Origin: Curvibacter lanceolatus ATCC 14669
Lineage (GTDB): Bacteria; Pseudomonadota; Gammaproteobacteria; Burkholderiales; Burkholderiaceae_C
Direction of reading: 5' to 3'
Length of the DNA: 64,000 nucleotides
Assembly: GCF_000381265.1 (NCBI RefSeq)
Contig: NZ_KB906259.1
Span: 186,001 to 250,000 of the forward strand
Of the stretch, positions 56,122 through 63,982 are shown piece after piece (position 1 is the stretch's first letter; the number at the start of each line of letters is the position of its first letter). The position numbers were made by a program, and so were the translations under genes. Under the pieces are notes generated by a model. It was not told the DNA's origin, did not search any database, and saw nothing but the letters and a program-made list of their open reading frames with translations.

Positions 56122-57107
56122 GGGCCGACCGCCGCCGGGGCCTGCAACACCTGGCCGCCCTGCCGGCCCTGGCCCTGCTGGGCGCCACCGGCGCGCGTGC
56201 CGAGGGCGCGGCCTTTCCGCAGCGCCCCATCACGCTGCTGGTGCCCTTTGGTGCCGGGGGCGTGGCCGACCTCACGGCGCGCATCGTGGGCCAGGCCATG
56301 GGCACACTGCTCAAGCAGCCCGTGGTGATCGACAACCGCCCGGGCGCCGGCGGCGTGGTGGCCACCAACCTGGTGGTGAATGCACCGGCCGACGGCCACA
56401 CCCTGCTGCTGATGAGCAACGCCAGCGCGGTCAGCGTGCACCTGTTCAAGAAGCTGCCCTACGACGTGACGCGCCAGCTCAGCCCCATCAGCACGCTGGG
56501 CTTTTTTGACCTGGCGCTGGCGGTGCCGGCCAACTCGCGTTTCAAGAACCTGGCCGATCTGCTGGCCTACGCCCGGGCCCAGCCCGGGCGCCTGACCCTG
56601 GGCAGCATCGCGCCCGGCAGCACCCAGCACCTGGCGGCCGAGCTGTTCAAGTGGCGCGCCGGCATCGAGGCCACGGTGGTGCCCTACAAGGGCTCGCCCG
56701 CGCTGATCAATGCGCTGCGCGCCGGCGAGGTGGACGTGGGCTTCGAGATCCTCAGCCCCCTGCTGCCCCAGGTGAGCGGCCAGGCGCTGCGCCTGCTGGC
56801 CGTCACCGGCCCCAAGCGCTTTGCCGGCCTGCCCCAGGTGCCCACGGTCAAGGAGCAGGGCCTGGCCAACTACGAGGTGGACAGCTGGAACGCCCTGGCC
56901 GCCCCCGCGGGCACACCGGCCAGCACCGTGGCCCGCATTGCCTGGGCGGCCCGTGAAGCCGTCGCCCAGCCCGAGGTGCAGGACGGCCTGCGCAAGCTGG
57001 GCGTCACCCCCCAGGCCGGCACACCGGCCGAACTGGCCCAGTTGCTGGGCCAGGAAATCACGCACTGGGGCGAGGTGGTGCGCAAGGCGGGGATCACACC
57101 GGAGTGA
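56118..57107 (+). CDS. Bug/TctC-family periplasmic solute-binding protein (second copy)
   Basis: The 329-residue protein has an Arg-rich start (MRADRRRGLQHLAALPALALL) that could be a signal, then FPQRPITLLVPFGAGGVADLTAR and VIDNRPGAGGVVATNL. It pairs with the aldo/keto reductase upstream. It is a separate paralogue from the copy at 44019. No TctA/TctB permease genes occur in the window. Its stop is 4 bases from the convergent monooxygenase stop. Confidence 0.88.
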   Translation: MRADRRRGLQHLAALPALALLGATGARAEGAAFPQRPITLLVPFGAGGVADLTARIVGQAMGTLLKQPVVIDNRPGAGGVVATNLVVNAPADGHTLLLMSNASAVSVHLFKKLPYDVTRQLSPISTLGFFDLALAVPANSRFKNLADLLAYARAQPGRLTLGSIAPGSTQHLAAELFKWRAGIEATVVPYKGSPALINALRAGEVDVGFEILSPLLPQVSGQALRLLAVTGPKRFAGLPQVPTVKEQGLANYEVDSWNALAAPAGTPASTVARIAWAAREAVAQPEVQDGLRKLGVTPQAGTPAELAQLLGQEITHWGEVVRKAGITPE

Positions 57108-57111
57108 GGGC

Positions 57112-58575
57112 TCAGCGGTAGACCAGCGCCTCGTCCTGCAGCGACGCCCCGGGCAGGATGACACGCTCCTCGGCATACTCCAGGCCGTGCCGCCACGGGT
57201 GGCGATCCCCCTGGCCGAACAGGGTGGCCTGCGCGCGCATGACATAACCCGCGTTGAAGTTGTCGGCCTCGCTCCAGGGCCGGCGTGGCATGCCGGCGTC
57301 GGCATCGGGCACGGTGGGGACCACCATGGCATGGCCCTGCTCGCGCAGGTGGGCCAGCAGGCGGCACACCCAGTCGCACACCAGGTCGGCGCGCAGCGTC
57401 CAACTGGAGCGGAAGTAGCCCTGGGTGTAGGCCATGTTGGGCACCCCTTCGATCATCAGGCCGCGGTAGGTGACGCGCTCGCGCCAATCCACCGGCACCC
57501 CGTCGACCTCGAAGTGGATGCCCCCGAACAACTTGAGATTGAAGCCGGTCGCGGTGACGATGATGTCGGCATCCAGGCGCTCACCACTGGCCAGCTCAAT
57601 GCCTTGCGCATCGAAGCGCTCGATGGTGTCGGTGACCACCGAGGCCCGGCCCGTGCAGAGGGCCTGGAACAGATCCCCGTCGGGCACCTTGGCAATGCGT
57701 TGCTGCCAGGGTCGGTAACGCGGGCTGAAGTGCCGATCCAGGTCGTAACCCTCGGGCAGCCGCGCCCGCACATCGTCGAGCAGCAGGGCACGCAAGGCCT
57801 CGGGCTGCTCAAACGACAGCCGAATCACCTCGTCCGATCGGGCCACGAAGGCCCGGCGCATGATCTCGTGAAACCAGTCATCGGGCAGATGGAGCGGGCG
57901 CAGCTGAGCCGCCAGCGGATGCTCCCAGGGCTCGGCCGAGAAGAACGTGGGTGAGCGCTGCAGCATCGTGACGTGGGCCGCCTCTTCGGCCAGACTCGGG
58001 ATCAGTGTGGCGGCCGTGGCGCCCGAGCCAATGACCACCACGCGCCGGCCCTCGCAGGACAAATCCTGCGGCCAATGCTGGGGGTGCACCACCTGCCCCT
58101 GGAAGTCCTTGAGCGTGGGCCATTCCGGGGTGTGGCCCTGGTCGTGGTCGTAGTAGCCCGCACAGATCCAGAGAAAGGCGGTGGTGAAGGTCTGGCTTTC
58201 GCCGGCCCCATCGCGGCTGACGGTGAGCGTCCAGCGATGGGTGTCGGACGACCAAGCGGCCGACTGCACCTTGTGGCCGTAGCGAATGTGCGGGGCCAGG
58301 TCGTTCTCTGCGATCACCTCGTCCAGGTAGGCTCGGATCTCTTCGGCGCTTGCGATGGCGCGCCCTGTCCAGGGTTTGAAGCCATAGCCATAGGTGAAAA
58401 GGTCACTGTCGGAGCGAGCACCCGGGTAGCGGTGGGTCCACCAGGTGCCGCCAAAGCCAGGCATGGCCTCAAGAAGGCAGAAGGAACGGTCGGGGAAGCG
58501 TTGGCTCAGCTGACGGGCCGCGCCGAGGCCGGAGATGCCGGCGCCGATGATGAGAACGTCGAAGTCTTGCGTCAT
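57112..58575 (-). CDS. Flavin-containing monooxygenase, Baeyer-Villiger type
   Basis: The 487-residue protein has an N-terminal FAD fingerprint (IIGAGISGLG), then the Baeyer-Villiger fingerprint F-x-G-x3-H-x3-W-P at DFQGQVVHPQHWP (Phe158 to Pro169) and a second Rossmann motif IGSGATAATLIPS (about 182-194). It uses NADPH and O2 to oxidise a ketone to an ester, or a similar substrate. It follows the P450 operon on the same strand after a hairpin, so it may be separately transcribed. Confidence 0.88.
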   Translation of the reverse strand: MTQDFDVLIIGAGISGLGAARQLSQRFPDRSFCLLEAMPGFGGTWWTHRYPGARSDSDLFTYGYGFKPWTGRAIASAEEIRAYLDEVIAENDLAPHIRYGHKVQSAAWSSDTHRWTLTVSRDGAGESQTFTTAFLWICAGYYDHDQGHTPEWPTLKDFQGQVVHPQHWPQDLSCEGRRVVVIGSGATAATLIPSLAEEAAHVTMLQRSPTFFSAEPWEHPLAAQLRPLHLPDDWFHEIMRRAFVARSDEVIRLSFEQPEALRALLLDDVRARLPEGYDLDRHFSPRYRPWQQRIAKVPDGDLFQALCTGRASVVTDTIERFDAQGIELASGERLDADIIVTATGFNLKLFGGIHFEVDGVPVDWRERVTYRGLMIEGVPNMAYTQGYFRSSWTLRADLVCDWVCRLLAHLREQGHAMVVPTVPDADAGMPRRPWSEADNFNAGYVMRAQATLFGQGDRHPWRHGLEYAEERVILPGASLQDEALVYR

Positions 58576-58669
58576 GAGCTAGGCCTCCTGGTTGGCTGAC
58601 CAGGGTCATCCTAGGCTCCAGGTCAAAAACCACACTCACCCACGCGACAGAAGTCGGGTGTGGCTGGAC

Positions 58670-58706
58670 GCGCCTGCAGCCTCCCCGCACAGGGGCCTGC
58701 AGGCGC
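58670..58706 (-). terminator. Long nested hairpin after the ferredoxin reductase gene
   Basis: GCGCCTGCAG and CTGCAGGCGC are perfect 10-base arms, and CCCC/GGGG pairs inside the loop. It lies 20 bases beyond the stop of the P450 operon and upstream of the monooxygenase start. There is no T-run, so it may terminate poorly or mainly stabilise the transcript end. Confidence 0.55.
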
Positions 58707-58726
58707 AGGACGCCCTCAGCCCACCA

Positions 58727-59992
58727 TTACCCCGCCAGCAGCCCCGCCAGGTTGAAGCCCAGATCCGCCGCCTGCTCGGGCGTGGGCGACACGCCCGCGT
58801 CGAGCAGCTTGCGCGCCGTCAGGTGATCCTTGGCGGCATTCACCGAATCCACCGCCACCAGGCGCCCGGCGCGGTACTGGAAGACCGAGAACGGGCCCTC
58901 GTCCAGGCTGCCGCGCAGCACCGCCTGGTCGGCGCCTTCGGACAGGCCGGCCATCTGCAGCTTGCGGTCGTACTGGTCAGACCAGAACCAGGGCGTGGCC
59001 GTGAAGGGCCGCTCCTGCCCCAGCAGGGCCGCCGCCGCCGACTTGCCCTGCTCGGAGGCGTTCTGCACCGACTCCAGGCGCAGCAGCCGGCCGTCCGGCA
59101 GGCGGCGCGCGGCACAATCGCCCGCCGCCACGATCAGCGGATCGGCCGTGCGCCCGCAGGCGTCCACCACAATGCCACGGTCCACCGCCAGGCCGGCCTC
59201 GCGGGCCAGCGCATCGTTGGGCTGCACGCCCACACCCAGCACCACCAGACCGCAAGGCAGCGCGCGGCCATCGGCCAGTTGCACGGCCCGGGCCTGGCCG
59301 TCTTGCACCACCAGACGCTCGATGGCGGCGCCCAGCTCCAGCGCCACCCCGTGGCTGCGGTGCAGTGCGGCATACCAGTCGGACAACTGCGGGCTCAGCA
59401 CCCGGCCCAGCAGGCGCGGCGCGGCTTCAAGCACGGTCACGGCCACGCCCTTCTTGCGCGCCGTGGCCGCCACCTCCAGGCCGATGAAGCCGCCGCCGAT
59501 CACCACCAGGGGCAGACCCTCGGCCTGGCAACGGGCCAGCCCGGCAGCGATGGCCACGGCGTCGTCGCGGCTGCGCAAGGTCAGCACGTTGGCGGCCTCG
59601 GCGCCGGGCAAGGGCAGGCGCCGCGGCGTGGCCCCGGTGGCCAGCACCAGGCCGGTGTAGGGCAGTGCGCTGCCATCGGCCAGCCGCACCTGCTGTGCCG
59701 CGCGGTCGATGGCCTGCACCGGGCTGCCGGTGCGCAGGGTGATCTGCTTGCGCGCCAGCATCTCGGGCGCGCGCATCAGCAACTGAGCCGCATCCACCTC
59801 GCCGGCCAGCCAGGCCTTGGACAGTGGCGGGCGGTGGTAAGGCGCATGCGGCTCGTCGCCCAGCAGGGTGATGGCGGCGCTGCTGCCGCCGCTGCGCAGG
59901 GCCTCGGCCGCCATCAGGCCGGCCTGGCCGGCCCCGATGATGACAATGTGCGCCCCGGGGTCTTGCGGGGCGGTGTCGGGCAGGCCGCTCAT
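58727..59992 (-). CDS. Ferredoxin--NAD(P)H reductase of the P450 system
   Basis: The 421-residue protein has an FAD fingerprint IIGAGQAGLMAAEAL near the N-terminus, RPPLSKAWL typical of putidaredoxin-reductase-like enzymes, an NAD motif VIGGGFIGLEVAATA and a C-terminal ACQ-free dimer region (FWSDQYDRKLQMAG). It passes electrons from NADH to the ferredoxin. The ATG at 59992 overlaps the ferredoxin stop by 4 bases. Confidence 0.92.
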   Translation of the reverse strand: MSGLPDTAPQDPGAHIVIIGAGQAGLMAAEALRSGGSSAAITLLGDEPHAPYHRPPLSKAWLAGEVDAAQLLMRAPEMLARKQITLRTGSPVQAIDRAAQQVRLADGSALPYTGLVLATGATPRRLPLPGAEAANVLTLRSRDDAVAIAAGLARCQAEGLPLVVIGGGFIGLEVAATARKKGVAVTVLEAAPRLLGRVLSPQLSDWYAALHRSHGVALELGAAIERLVVQDGQARAVQLADGRALPCGLVVLGVGVQPNDALAREAGLAVDRGIVVDACGRTADPLIVAAGDCAARRLPDGRLLRLESVQNASEQGKSAAAALLGQERPFTATPWFWSDQYDRKLQMAGLSEGADQAVLRGSLDEGPFSVFQYRAGRLVAVDSVNAAKDHLTARKLLDAGVSPTPEQAADLGFNLAGLLAG

Positions 59993-60312
59993 TCCTGCGT
60001 CTCGGGCAGGGTCAGGCTGCCGCCGGCCAGGGCCGGGCTGGCCTTGATCTGGCAGGCCAGGCGGCTGTTGGGGCGCCGCTCGGCGGACACGTTGTCCAGC
60101 ATGTCGAGCTCGCTGGCGCTGGGCGCGGGCAGGGCCCCCATCAGCAGATCGTCCACGTAGCAGTGGCAGGTGGCACAGGCGCAGGAGCCGCCGCATTCGC
60201 CCAGAATGCCGTCGATGCCGTTGGCGATGGCGGCCTGCATCAGGCTCCAACCGTCGGGAACGTCCACGTCGGTGCGTTGGCCCGAGGCTTCGATGTAGGT
60301 GAGTGTGGTCAT
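59989..60312 (-). CDS. [2Fe-2S] ferredoxin (putidaredoxin/adrenodoxin type)
   Basis: The 107-residue protein has the C-x5-C-x2-C set (Cys40, Cys46, Cys49) in GECGGSCACATCHCYVDD, with the fourth ligand Cys87 in SRLACQI. Two extra cysteines (44 and 51) are nearby. It starts 16 bases after the P450 gene and delivers electrons to it. Confidence 0.95.
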   Translation of the reverse strand: MTTLTYIEASGQRTDVDVPDGWSLMQAAIANGIDGILGECGGSCACATCHCYVDDLLMGALPAPSASELDMLDNVSAERRPNSRLACQIKASPALAGGSLTLPETQE

Positions 60313-60328
60313 GGGTGGGGCTCCAGGT

Positions 60329-61507
60329 TCAGCGGGTGCTCAGGTCCAGCACCAGGGGGCTGCGGAAGGTGGACGACGGCATCCAGGCCAGTTGGTCCTG
60401 CATGCGGTGGTACTCGGGCACCACCTGGTGGAACTCCTCGAACGCGGTCTTGATGGCCAGGCGCGCGATCGCCGTGCCCAGGCAGGCATGCACGCCGCCG
60501 CCAAAGCCCAGGTGGCCGCGTGGCTTGCGTGTGATGTCGTAGGCATCGGGGTTGGGGTACTGGCGCTCGTCGCGGTTGCCCGACCCATAGGCCAGGCAGA
60601 CGAAGTCGCCGGTCTTCATGGTCTGGCCGTGCAGGGTCACGTCCTTCATCAGGCGGCGGCGGAAGCGCTGGGCCGAGGTGTTGAAACGCAGCGACTCTTC
60701 GACGGCATCGGGCAGCAGGGCCGGGTTGGCCACCACGGCGCGGCGCGCCTCATCGAAGCTGGCCAGGTTGTAGGCAAACATCATCATGAAGCCGCCCAGC
60801 GATTCGACACCGGCCATGATCAGCGTGGTGGTGGTCAGCAACACCTCGCGCTCGTCCAGGCGGTCGCCGTCGATCTCGGCCATGGCGAAGTGGCTGATCA
60901 GGTCGTCGCGCGGCTCGGCGCGGCGCATGGCGATCACCTTGGAGGCGTACTCCTGCATCCAGTTGTAGGCCGCGATGTGCTCGGGGCCCTTGGTGCGGGT
61001 GCGGGCGTCGCTCTGCACCATCAGCACGGCGTTGTCGCGCACGGTCTGCTCGTCGACGATGGCCTCGTCGCCCATGGGCAGGCCCAGGGCCGCCATCAGT
61101 ACCTTGACGGTGAACTGCGAGGACACCTCCTTGAAGTCAAAGCGCTCCACCCCGCGCAGCTGGCCGAACACCTGGCGCGCCACGGCACGGATGGGCTCGT
61201 CAAGCGCCAGCAGGTTGCGCTTCATGAAGGCATGCTGGATCAGGCCGCGCAGGCGGTCATGGCGCGGTGGATCGGAGCTGCCCAGGGTGGCGCCGGCGCG
61301 GCCGGGCAACTCGGTCATGAGGTTGCCGCTGGCCGAGGAATAGGTCTGCCAGTCCTGGCCCGCCGTCACGATGTCGGCGTAGCGCGACAGCACCCACATC
61401 TGGGCCTCGGGGCTCCAGAAGCAGGGGTGTTCGTCGCGCAGGATCTTGTAGTACGGAAAGGGATCGGCATCGATGGCCGGCGAATAGGGGTCGAAACTGA
61501 AGCTCAT
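60329..61507 (-). CDS. Cytochrome P450 (bacterial class I)
   Basis: The 392-residue soluble protein starts at the ATG at 61507 after CAGGAGA. The haem loop is FGGGVHACLG with Cys342 as ligand. ExxR is EESLRF, and the I-helix reads MAGVESLGG, so the usual Thr of the A-G-x-D/E-T motif is Ser. P450s with ferredoxin and reductase form three-component hydroxylases or demethylases. The setting among aromatic genes and an AraC gene suggests an aromatic substrate, but the sequence does not name it. Confidence 0.93.
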   Translation of the reverse strand: MSFSFDPYSPAIDADPFPYYKILRDEHPCFWSPEAQMWVLSRYADIVTAGQDWQTYSSASGNLMTELPGRAGATLGSSDPPRHDRLRGLIQHAFMKRNLLALDEPIRAVARQVFGQLRGVERFDFKEVSSQFTVKVLMAALGLPMGDEAIVDEQTVRDNAVLMVQSDARTRTKGPEHIAAYNWMQEYASKVIAMRRAEPRDDLISHFAMAEIDGDRLDEREVLLTTTTLIMAGVESLGGFMMMFAYNLASFDEARRAVVANPALLPDAVEESLRFNTSAQRFRRRLMKDVTLHGQTMKTGDFVCLAYGSGNRDERQYPNPDAYDITRKPRGHLGFGGGVHACLGTAIARLAIKTAFEEFHQVVPEYHRMQDQLAWMPSSTFRSPLVLDLSTR

Positions 61508-61550
61508 GTTGTCTCCTGGGGCACCCGCTGTGGGGCTGGGCTGAATTCTG

Positions 61551-61607
61551 TTTTGACCCAGGGCAAAGCGCAGTGGACGAAAGCCGGCCAATACTTGCAC
61601 TTTTGAC
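61551..61607. promoter_or_regulatory. Direct repeats in the P450/AraC intergenic region
   Basis: TTTTGACCCA at 61551 and TTTTGACGCA at 61601 are near-identical direct repeats exactly 50 bases apart, in the 114-base gap between the divergent P450 and AraC genes. Direct repeats are typical AraC-family sites. Function is inferred. Confidence 0.45.
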
Positions 61608-61621
61608 GCACCCTGCCTGAC

Positions 61622-62590
61622 ATGCCCCACTCGCCCCGATCCCCCCAGCCGGTGCGCCGCCGCTTCAACACCCTGCCCGCGTTTGCGCTCTATGGCGAAG
61701 CCGGCAGCCCCGGCGCAGCCTTGCTGCACATTGAATCCATCGAGTCGCGCAGCCGGCTGTACGACTGGGAGATCGATGCCCACGTGCATCAGGGTTTGCA
61801 CCAGGTGCTGTGGCTGCGCTCGGGCTGGGCCGAGGTGGTCTTGGACGAAAGTCGCAGTCGCTGCGAGGGCCCCACGGCGGTGCTCATCCCCCCCGGCGTG
61901 GCGCACGCCTTCCGTTTCTCGTCCGACAGCGACGGCCATGTGCTGACCGTCAACGCCCACCTGCTGGCCGAGGGCGAAGCCGCCGGCATGGGCCAGGCGC
62001 TGCAGCAGTTGTTCGCCCGCCCGCGCACCCTGCCGCTGGAGGCGGGCTCACCCGACGTATCCCGCCTGCAGCCCCTGTTCGAGGCCCTGCACGCCGAAAA
62101 CAGCGCCGACGACGCCGCCGAGGCGCCTGTGCCCCTGTGGCTGGCCCGGGCCGTGGTCTGGCGCCTGGCCCAACTGGGCCAGCGCGGCCAAGCCGAGGGT
62201 TCAGACGCCGGCCCGCCGGGCGACACCAGCCGCCCCTCGCGCCGCCAGGCCCTCTACACCCGCTGGGTGGTGCTGCTGGAGTCGCACTACCGCGAACACT
62301 GGCCGGTGTCGCGCTATGCCGAGCAACTGGGCCTGTCCACCGAACGGCTGAACCGCATGGTGGCGGCCGAAACCGGGCGCAACGCGCAAGAGCTGCTGCA
62401 CGCCCGCCTGGCACGCGAGGCCTGCCGCCGGCTGGTGCACATCGCCGCGCCCGTGCAGCGCATCGCCTTCGACCTGGGCTTTGAAGACCCGGCCTACTTC
62501 TGCCGCTTCTTCAAGCGCCACACCGGCCAGTCGCCCCGCGCCTACCGCCAACAGGCTCAAGGTGGCGCAGGCGCCACGCCATCGGGTTGA
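61622..62590 (+). CDS. AraC-family regulator (PobC-like)
   Basis: The 322-residue protein has an N-terminal cupin-like sensor (WEIDAHVHQGLHQVLWLRSG; LIPPGVAHAFRF) and a C-terminal AraC domain with two helix-turn-helix units (SRYAEQLGLSTERLNRMV and VQRIAFDLGFEDPAYFCRFF). The sensor resembles PobC-type activators of 4-hydroxybenzoate genes, from memory. It is divergent from the P450 operon, its likely target. Its 3' end overlaps the convergent LysR gene by 34 bases. Confidence 0.85.
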   Translation: MPHSPRSPQPVRRRFNTLPAFALYGEAGSPGAALLHIESIESRSRLYDWEIDAHVHQGLHQVLWLRSGWAEVVLDESRSRCEGPTAVLIPPGVAHAFRFSSDSDGHVLTVNAHLLAEGEAAGMGQALQQLFARPRTLPLEAGSPDVSRLQPLFEALHAENSADDAAEAPVPLWLARAVVWRLAQLGQRGQAEGSDAGPPGDTSRPSRRQALYTRWVVLLESHYREHWPVSRYAEQLGLSTERLNRMVAAETGRNAQELLHARLAREACRRLVHIAAPVQRIAFDLGFEDPAYFCRFFKRHTGQSPRAYRQQAQGGAGATPSG

Positions 62591-63483
62591 ACAGCGCGGG
62601 CCACGTCGTCCAGCGCATGGCGCAGCCACTGGTGCACCGGGTCGCTGTGGTGGCGCAGGTGCCACACCTGGTACATGGGCATGGGCGGTGTGACCAGGGG
62701 CACCGGGGCCATGGCCAGGCCCCGCAGGCTGTGGCGCGCCAGCAGCGAGGGCGCGGTGGCCAGCCAGTCGCTGCCGCGCAGCATCGAACCCAGCGCAGCC
62801 ATGCCCGGCACGCTGGCCACGAAGCGGCGCTCCAGGCCCTGGGCCAGCATCCACTGGTCGATGTCCAGCGTGCGGCGCGGCTCGTACAGCACGGTCACGT
62901 GGTCGGCGCCCAGATAGGCCTCGCGGCTGGCCGGGGCGGCCCGCTGGCCGGGGTCGTAGAACACGGCGTAGCGGTCTTCGAACAGGCGTTTTTGCAGGAT
63001 GTCCGAGCCCTCGGGCGGGCGCGGCGTGATGATCAGCTGGCACACCTCATCGCGCAGCAAGGCCGGGCCGGGTGCGCCCGACTTGATCACCCGCAGGGTG
63101 ACGCCCGGGGCCTGCTCGCGCAGGCGGCGCAGCAGGGGCGGCAGCAGCAGGTCGCGCTGCAGGTCGTTGGCCGCGATGGTGAAACAGGTGTTGAGCCGGG
63201 CCGGCTCAAAGCCGGCGGCCACGCTGAAGGCCTCCAGTTCATCGAGCAGGTGGCGGGCCCGCTGCGCCAGCAGGCCCGCCTGGGCCGTGGCCACGATGCC
63301 GCGCCCCGACTTGACGAACAGCGGATCGCCCACGATGGCGCGCAGCCGGTCCAGGCCGTGGCTGACCGCCGACTGGGTCAGGCCCAGGCGCTGGGCGGCA
63401 CCGGTCACGCTGCCAGCCTCCTGCACCGTGACCAGCAGTTGCAGCAGGCGGGCGTCCAGACTCAACCAATCAAATTTATTCAT
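62557..63483 (-). CDS. LysR-family regulator divergent from the second ligA-like gene
   Basis: The 308-residue protein begins MNKFDWLSLDARLLQLLVTV, with the winged helix GAAQRLGLTQSAVSHGLDRLR and a normal effector domain. I used the ATG at 63483; an upstream ATG at 63519 gives a hydrophobic leader unlike the family. It faces the second dioxygenase genes across 86 bases and probably controls them. Confidence 0.88.
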   Translation of the reverse strand: MNKFDWLSLDARLLQLLVTVQEAGSVTGAAQRLGLTQSAVSHGLDRLRAIVGDPLFVKSGRGIVATAQAGLLAQRARHLLDELEAFSVAAGFEPARLNTCFTIAANDLQRDLLLPPLLRRLREQAPGVTLRVIKSGAPGPALLRDEVCQLIITPRPPEGSDILQKRLFEDRYAVFYDPGQRAAPASREAYLGADHVTVLYEPRRTLDIDQWMLAQGLERRFVASVPGMAALGSMLRGSDWLATAPSLLARHSLRGLAMAPVPLVTPPMPMYQVWHLRHHSDPVHQWLRHALDDVARAVQPDGVAPAPP

Positions 63484-63484
63484 G

Positions 63485-63504
63485 AGATGTATGAGTATCC
63501 ATCT
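63485..63504. promoter_or_regulatory. Candidate LysR operator upstream of second ligA
   Basis: AGATG (63485-63489) and CATCT (63500-63504) are inverted repeats spaced by 10 bases, right next to the LysR start codon, in an A/T-richer stretch. The arms are short, so this is only a candidate. Confidence 0.4.
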
Positions 63505-63569
63505 GTTTATCTTTGGCAATGGCCCCGGAATACTCCGCCCCTGACACAGATCAACCGCAGGAGACCCCG

Positions 63570-63938
63570 ATGACCGCCACCAAGCCCCAGATCCCGGGCA
63601 CCACCTTGTTCGACGGCGACCAGGCCCAGAAAGGCTATGCCCTGAACAAGATGTGCTTCTCGTTCAACAGCGCCGACCAGCGCAACGCCTTCAAGGCCGA
63701 CGAAGCCGCCTACATGGCCGCCTACGGCCTGAACGAGGAACAGGCCCGGGCCATCCGTGAACGCGACGTGCTGGGCCTGCTGGCGGCCGGCGGCAATGTG
63801 TACTACCTCGCCAAGTTCGCCGGCATCCTGGGCCTGGATGTGCAAGACCTGGGCGCTGCCCAGACCGGCATGAGCAAGGACGCCTTCAAGGCCATGCTGC
63901 TGGCGCAGAACCAGCAACCCGACACCCTGGCCGCCTGA
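63570..63938 (+). CDS. Second LigA-like dioxygenase alpha subunit
   Basis: The 122-residue protein shares IPGTTLFDGDQAQKGYALNK, FKADEAAYMAAYGLNEEQ and AAGGNVYYLAKFAG with the LigA at 52137, but is 23 residues shorter and differs in the C-terminal half (ILGLDVQDLGAAQTGMS). It starts at the ATG at 63570 after GGAGA. It is followed after 44 bases by a LigB-like start, so it is a paralogous extradiol dioxygenase, perhaps for gallate, a methylated catechol or another substituted protocatechuate. Substrate is unknown. Confidence 0.88.
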   Translation: MTATKPQIPGTTLFDGDQAQKGYALNKMCFSFNSADQRNAFKADEAAYMAAYGLNEEQARAIRERDVLGLLAAGGNVYYLAKFAGILGLDVQDLGAAQTGMSKDAFKAMLLAQNQQPDTLAA

Positions 63939-63982
63939 GCCGCCCCCCACAAGCACGATAACGACGACAACGGAGAAACAAA

